From contig NZ_BAAARY010000009.1 of assembly GCF_039532605.1 (NCBI RefSeq), forward strand, positions 1 through 64,000: a stretch of 64,000 bases of DNA, written 5' to 3'. The position numbers and the translations under genes are program-made. Positions 60,990 to 64,000 of the stretch are shown here, piece after piece. The notes under the pieces are model-generated. The model did not search any database. It was not told the origin of the DNA and was given only the letters and a program-made list of their open reading frames with translations. The stretch's first letter is position 1, and every line of letters starts with the position of its first letter. This DNA comes from Pilimelia columellifera (lineage in GTDB: Bacteria > Actinomycetota > Actinomycetes > Mycobacteriales > Micromonosporaceae).

Positions 60990-62171
60990 ATGCGGCCACC
61001 GGAAATTCGCCTGGATGATCTGCTCCTACGACCTTGGCGACCGGGTGACGCGCCCGCTGTCGCCCGCGCCTGCGCCGACCCGCTGATCCGGCGCTGGACG
61101 TCGGTTCCCGATCCCTACCTGCACGAACACGCCGTCGCGTTCGTCGCCGAGTGGGCGCCGAGGCAGCTCGCCGGGCGGACCGGTGTGCCGATGGGCGTCT
61201 TCGACGCTGACTCCGGGGAGCTGCTCGGCTCGTGCGGCCTGGCCCGGCTCGACCGCGAGAACGGCGAGGCGGAAGTCGGATACTGGACAGCGCCGTGGGC
61301 ACGGGGTCGCGGTGTCGCCGAACGGGCGACGCGGGCGCTGCTGCGGTGGGCTTTCGACAGTCTCGACCTCCAGCGGATCGGGTGGCGGGCGGGCGCCGGC
61401 AACCACGTGTCGCGCCTCGTCGCGCTGCGGCTCGGCTTCACCGTCGGCGGCGTGGCCCGCGCCGAACTCGACCGCCGCGGACGCCACGACCAGTGGCACG
61501 GCGAGTTGTTGGCCGGCGAGTTGACTACGCCCTCGCCCGACCGTCCGGCCGCCCCCGGCAGCCGGCTGGCCCGGCAGGCGGCCACCTTCGCCGGCGACCG
61601 CCCCGTCCTCGACCTCCAAGCCAACGGCGGGCCGGTTCGGCTGCGGCCGTTGGCGGAGCGGGACTTCGACGGCCTCGTCCGTTCCGCCGCCGACCCGCAG
61701 ACCCTGCGCTGGACGAACATTCCCGCCGACTACGACCGCCAGGAGGCCAGCCAGTTCCTGGCGTTCGGGCGGCTGCGGTGGGAACGCGGCGAGGCGGTGG
61801 AGCTGGTCCTGGCCGACGGCGACGACGCCTTCGCCGGAACGATCTCGCTGCGGCTGGGCCCCGACCCGGCCGTCGGCGACATCGGCTACGCGGTGGCGCC
61901 GTGGGCGCGCGGCCGGGGCTATTGTGCGGTGGCCGTGCGCGAGCTGAGCCGGTGGGGCTTCGACGCGCTGGCGCTCGCGCGGGTCAGCTGGGCCGCGAAC
62001 GTCGGCAATGAGGCGTCCCGGCGGGTCGCGCAGCGGGCCGGTTTCCGGATGGAGGGCCCGCGTCGGTCGGCCATCACGCACCGGGGCAGGCGCGTCGACA
62101 TCTGGACCGGGGCGCTGCTGCCCGACGACCTGACCGACCCGCCGACAGACGCCACGCCCCAGCGGCGATGA
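60990..62171 (+). CDS. Double-GNAT acetyltransferase (first of three)
   Basis: A 393-residue protein made of two GNAT domains, residues about 5-180 and 205-385. Each has the N-terminal LRPWRPGDAPAVARACADPLI-like start. Each also has the central EVGYWTAPWARGRGVAERATRALLRW-type acetyl-CoA binding block, with R-G-R-G-V in the first and R-G-R-G-Y in the second. Related single-domain proteins acetylate ribosomal-protein N-termini or small amines; the substrate here is unknown. The stop overlaps the next gene by four bases. Confidence 0.9.
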   Translation: MRPPEIRLDDLLLRPWRPGDAPAVARACADPLIRRWTSVPDPYLHEHAVAFVAEWAPRQLAGRTGVPMGVFDADSGELLGSCGLARLDRENGEAEVGYWTAPWARGRGVAERATRALLRWAFDSLDLQRIGWRAGAGNHVSRLVALRLGFTVGGVARAELDRRGRHDQWHGELLAGELTTPSPDRPAAPGSRLARQAATFAGDRPVLDLQANGGPVRLRPLAERDFDGLVRSAADPQTLRWTNIPADYDRQEASQFLAFGRLRWERGEAVELVLADGDDAFAGTISLRLGPDPAVGDIGYAVAPWARGRGYCAVAVRELSRWGFDALALARVSWAANVGNEASRRVAQRAGFRMEGPRRSAITHRGRRVDIWTGALLPDDLTDPPTDATPQRR

Positions 62172-63349
62172 TCGGACCTATGCGCCCGCCACTTCTGCGC
62201 CACGACGGCCTGTTGCTGCGGCCCTGGGAGCCCCGCGACGCGGCCGCGCTCACCCGCGCCTGCGGCGACCCGGGGATCCAACGCTGGACGAGTCTGCCGA
62301 CTCCGTTCGGGGCGCCGGAGGCCGACACGTTCATCGCCGAGAGCGCCCACCAGCTCGCCGACGGCAGCGCGGCTCAGCTGGGCGTCTTCGCCGATGGCGG
62401 CGGGCTGCTGGGCGGGGTTTCGCTGACCGAGCGGGCCGAGCTGAGCTACTGGACGGCCCCGTGGGCGCGCGGGCGCGGCGTCGCCGAGCGGGCGTCCCGG
62501 GCGCTGCTGCGATGGGGGTTCGACGAAGGTGGTCTGGCCCGCGTCGGGTGGCGGGCCGAAGTCGGCAACCACGCGTCCCGCCTCGTGGCGCTCCGGCTGG
62601 GCTTCCAGATCGAGGGCGTCGCCCGGGGCGTGCCGTGCGGCCAACGGCGGCCCGACCGGACCTGGCTGGCGTCGCTGCTGGCCGGCGAGTTGAGCGCGGG
62701 CGGGGCGGACCGGCCGGCCGGTCCCGGCACGGTGGCGGCCCGGCAGGCGGCCACGTTCTCCGCGCCGGCGCCCACCGTGTCGTTCCGTGCCGACGCCGGC
62801 ACGAGGCTGACGCTGCGACCGCCGACCCCCGACGACGTGCCGGCGATGGTCGCCGCACTGGCTGATCCCGAGACGGTGCGCTGGTTGGTGCAGCCGCCCG
62901 GCGACCGGGCGGCCGCCGCCCGGGCCGCGGTGGCCATGGCGTCGGCGGCCTGGGCGGCCGGCGAGGAGGTGTCGCTGACCATCGGCGACGAGAATGGCAA
63001 CTACCTGGGCGAGATCCACCTGCGGCTGTTGGCCGGCCAGCCCGACGTCGGCCGGGTGCGGTTCCATGTCGGCCCGGCGGCCCGCGGGCGCGGGGTCGCC
63101 ACCGGCGCGCTACGGGCGGTCGTCGGATGGGCGTTCCCGGCGCTGGCGCTCACCCGCGTCGAGTGGCACGCCTGGGCTGGCAACGAGCCGTCCCGGAAGG
63201 TGGCTGAGCGGGTGGGATTCGTCTGGGAGGGCGTCACCAGGGTCGTCCGGCAGGGGCGCCAGCGGGACGTGTGGCGTTCCGCGCTGCTCGCCAGCGACCT
63301 GCGACCGACGGCGCCCGCGGAAGCGCGTTTGACCGGAGGTCAACGGTGA
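62168..63349 (+). CDS. Double-GNAT acetyltransferase (second of three)
   Basis: A 393-residue paralogue of the preceding gene, with GNAT domains at about 5-180 and 210-385. Acetyl-CoA loops are ARGRGVAERASRALLRW and ARGRGVATGALRAVVGW. The first domain aligns readily with domain 1 of its neighbour; the second is more diverged. It overlaps the third gene by four bases, so the three are co-translated. Confidence 0.9.
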   Translation: MIGPMRPPLLRHDGLLLRPWEPRDAAALTRACGDPGIQRWTSLPTPFGAPEADTFIAESAHQLADGSAAQLGVFADGGGLLGGVSLTERAELSYWTAPWARGRGVAERASRALLRWGFDEGGLARVGWRAEVGNHASRLVALRLGFQIEGVARGVPCGQRRPDRTWLASLLAGELSAGGADRPAGPGTVAARQAATFSAPAPTVSFRADAGTRLTLRPPTPDDVPAMVAALADPETVRWLVQPPGDRAAAARAAVAMASAAWAAGEEVSLTIGDENGNYLGEIHLRLLAGQPDVGRVRFHVGPAARGRGVATGALRAVVGWAFPALALTRVEWHAWAGNEPSRKVAERVGFVWEGVTRVVRQGRQRDVWRSALLASDLRPTAPAEARLTGGQR

Positions 63350-64000
63350 CCGACAGTATTGACAGCGGACCGGTACGGCTGCGGCGGTACGCCGACCGGG
63401 ACATCGACGACGTCGCCAGTGCCTGCTCCGACCCGATGGTCCAACGGTTCATTCCGAGCATGCCGCGGCCGTACACCCGGGACACCGCCGCCTGGTGGGT
63501 GCGCAGCGGGGCGCAGGCGGTCTGGGACGACGGCAACGCGGCGTTCGCCGTGGTGGACCCGCGGACGGACCGGCTGCTCGGCGGCGTCGGTCTCGGGGCC
63601 ACGCAACAGGAACGGGGCATCACGGAGGTCGGGTACTGGGCCGCGCCGTGGGCGCGGCGCCGGGGAGTGGCGACCGCGGCCGCCGACATGATCACGCGCT
63701 GGGCGTTCACCCGCGGGCTGGCCCGGGTCGAGCTGATGACCCTGTGGGAGAACACGGCTAGTCAGCGGGTCGCGCTGAGCGCCGGGTTCCAACGGGAAGG
63801 GGTCCGTCGCTCGGCGATAATCGGCGCCATCGGCGAACGGCACGACGCCATCGCCTGGTGCCGGCTGGCCACCGATCCGGCCGGGCCGGTGGCGCGCCTG
63901 CTGCCCGATCTGCCCGGTGGGCAGCTCACCGACGGAGCGGTCACGCTGCGGCCGCTGGGTGAGGGCGATGTGGACTTTCTGCACGAGCTGCGCTGTCTGC
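63346..64000 (+). CDS. Double-GNAT acetyltransferase (third of three, 3' cut by window end)
   Basis: At least 218 residues are visible and the frame runs off the right edge. GTG start. Domain 1 (about 8-180) has VRLRRYADRDIDDVASACSDP and EVGYWAAPWARRRGVATAAADM. A second domain begins at GAVTLRPLGEGDVDFLHEL. It follows its two paralogues with a four-base overlap. Confidence 0.85.
   Translation, partial: MTDSIDSGPVRLRRYADRDIDDVASACSDPMVQRFIPSMPRPYTRDTAAWWVRSGAQAVWDDGNAAFAVVDPRTDRLLGGVGLGATQQERGITEVGYWAAPWARRRGVATAAADMITRWAFTRGLARVELMTLWENTASQRVALSAGFQREGVRRSAIIGAIGERHDAIAWCRLATDPAGPVARLLPDLPGGQLTDGAVTLRPLGEGDVDFLHELRCL

Overview
The window is chromosomal DNA of a high-GC actinomycete. GTG and TTG starts are frequent, overlaps of four bases (ATGA or GTGA) are the rule inside operons, and several families are actinobacterial: a DUF2017 gene next to clpS, DUF6912-like and Rv3235-like genes beside secA, paired L,D-transpeptidases, and a one-piece tmRNA next to smpB. 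The gene set fits the Micromonosporales (Micromonospora and relatives). That placement is an inference from gene content, not a database result.

Left edge (1-2400). This is the end of an integrative element: a short coupled reading frame, an excisionase-like HTH gene and a tyrosine integrase lying against the 3' end of tRNA-Lys. The rest of the element lies outside the window. From 2.6 to 8.4 kb come two tandem L,D-transpeptidase lipoproteins, tRNA-His, oligoribonuclease, and a 725-residue membrane protein with a very long Ala/Pro/Thr tail.

8.6-19.9 kb is a metal and redox region. A minus-strand operon (zinc-finger anti-sigma protein, CopC-CopD fusion, YcnI) faces an ECF sigma factor on the plus strand. 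The sigma gene is followed by a MauE/DoxX-like membrane protein, a membrane-anchored DsbA-like thioredoxin and an unrecognised membrane protein. A cobalt/nickel ECF transporter operon (cbiM, a PDGLE/CbiN-like gene, cbiQ, cbiO) is divergent from a peroxiredoxin across a striking palindrome. An HNH endonuclease, tRNA-Leu and a MOSC protein follow.

19.9-27.9 kb is a complete histidine-utilisation operon: RpiR-type regulator, hutU, an M20 amidohydrolase, hutF, hutI and hutH, all but the first junction overlapping by four bases. An M20 enzyme sits where a formylglutamate hydrolase (HutG) would be expected, and hutF carries an inserted hairpin repeat at its 3' end. Next come a drug-type ABC exporter, an exported M28 aminopeptidase and a nitronate monooxygenase.

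32.4-43.9 kb holds a conserved housekeeping operon (clpS, DUF2017, murI, a metallo-beta-lactamase-fold gene, rph, rdgB), the NAD-salvage pair pncB-pncA, a secreted glycoside-hydrolase-like protein, an Asp-rich lipoprotein, ctaD, tRNA-Ala and yqgE.

44-53 kb holds a lipoprotein, tmRNA (ssrA), a SRPBCC-TM-sandwich fusion whose reading frame ends inside ssrA, smpB, an M23 peptidase, ftsX, ftsE, prfB, and a PadR regulator. 52.6-64 kb holds tryptophan 2,3-dioxygenase, pruA, the secA neighbourhood, and a tandem array of three double-GNAT acetyltransferase genes, the last cut by the window end.

The items I rate most worth a second look are the CDS/tmRNA overlap, the palindrome between the Co/Ni transporter and the peroxiredoxin, the hairpin repeat translated as the tail of HutF, and the sigma/anti-sigma copper-thiol block. 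I saw no CRISPR array, no insertion sequence and no obvious biosynthetic or defence island.
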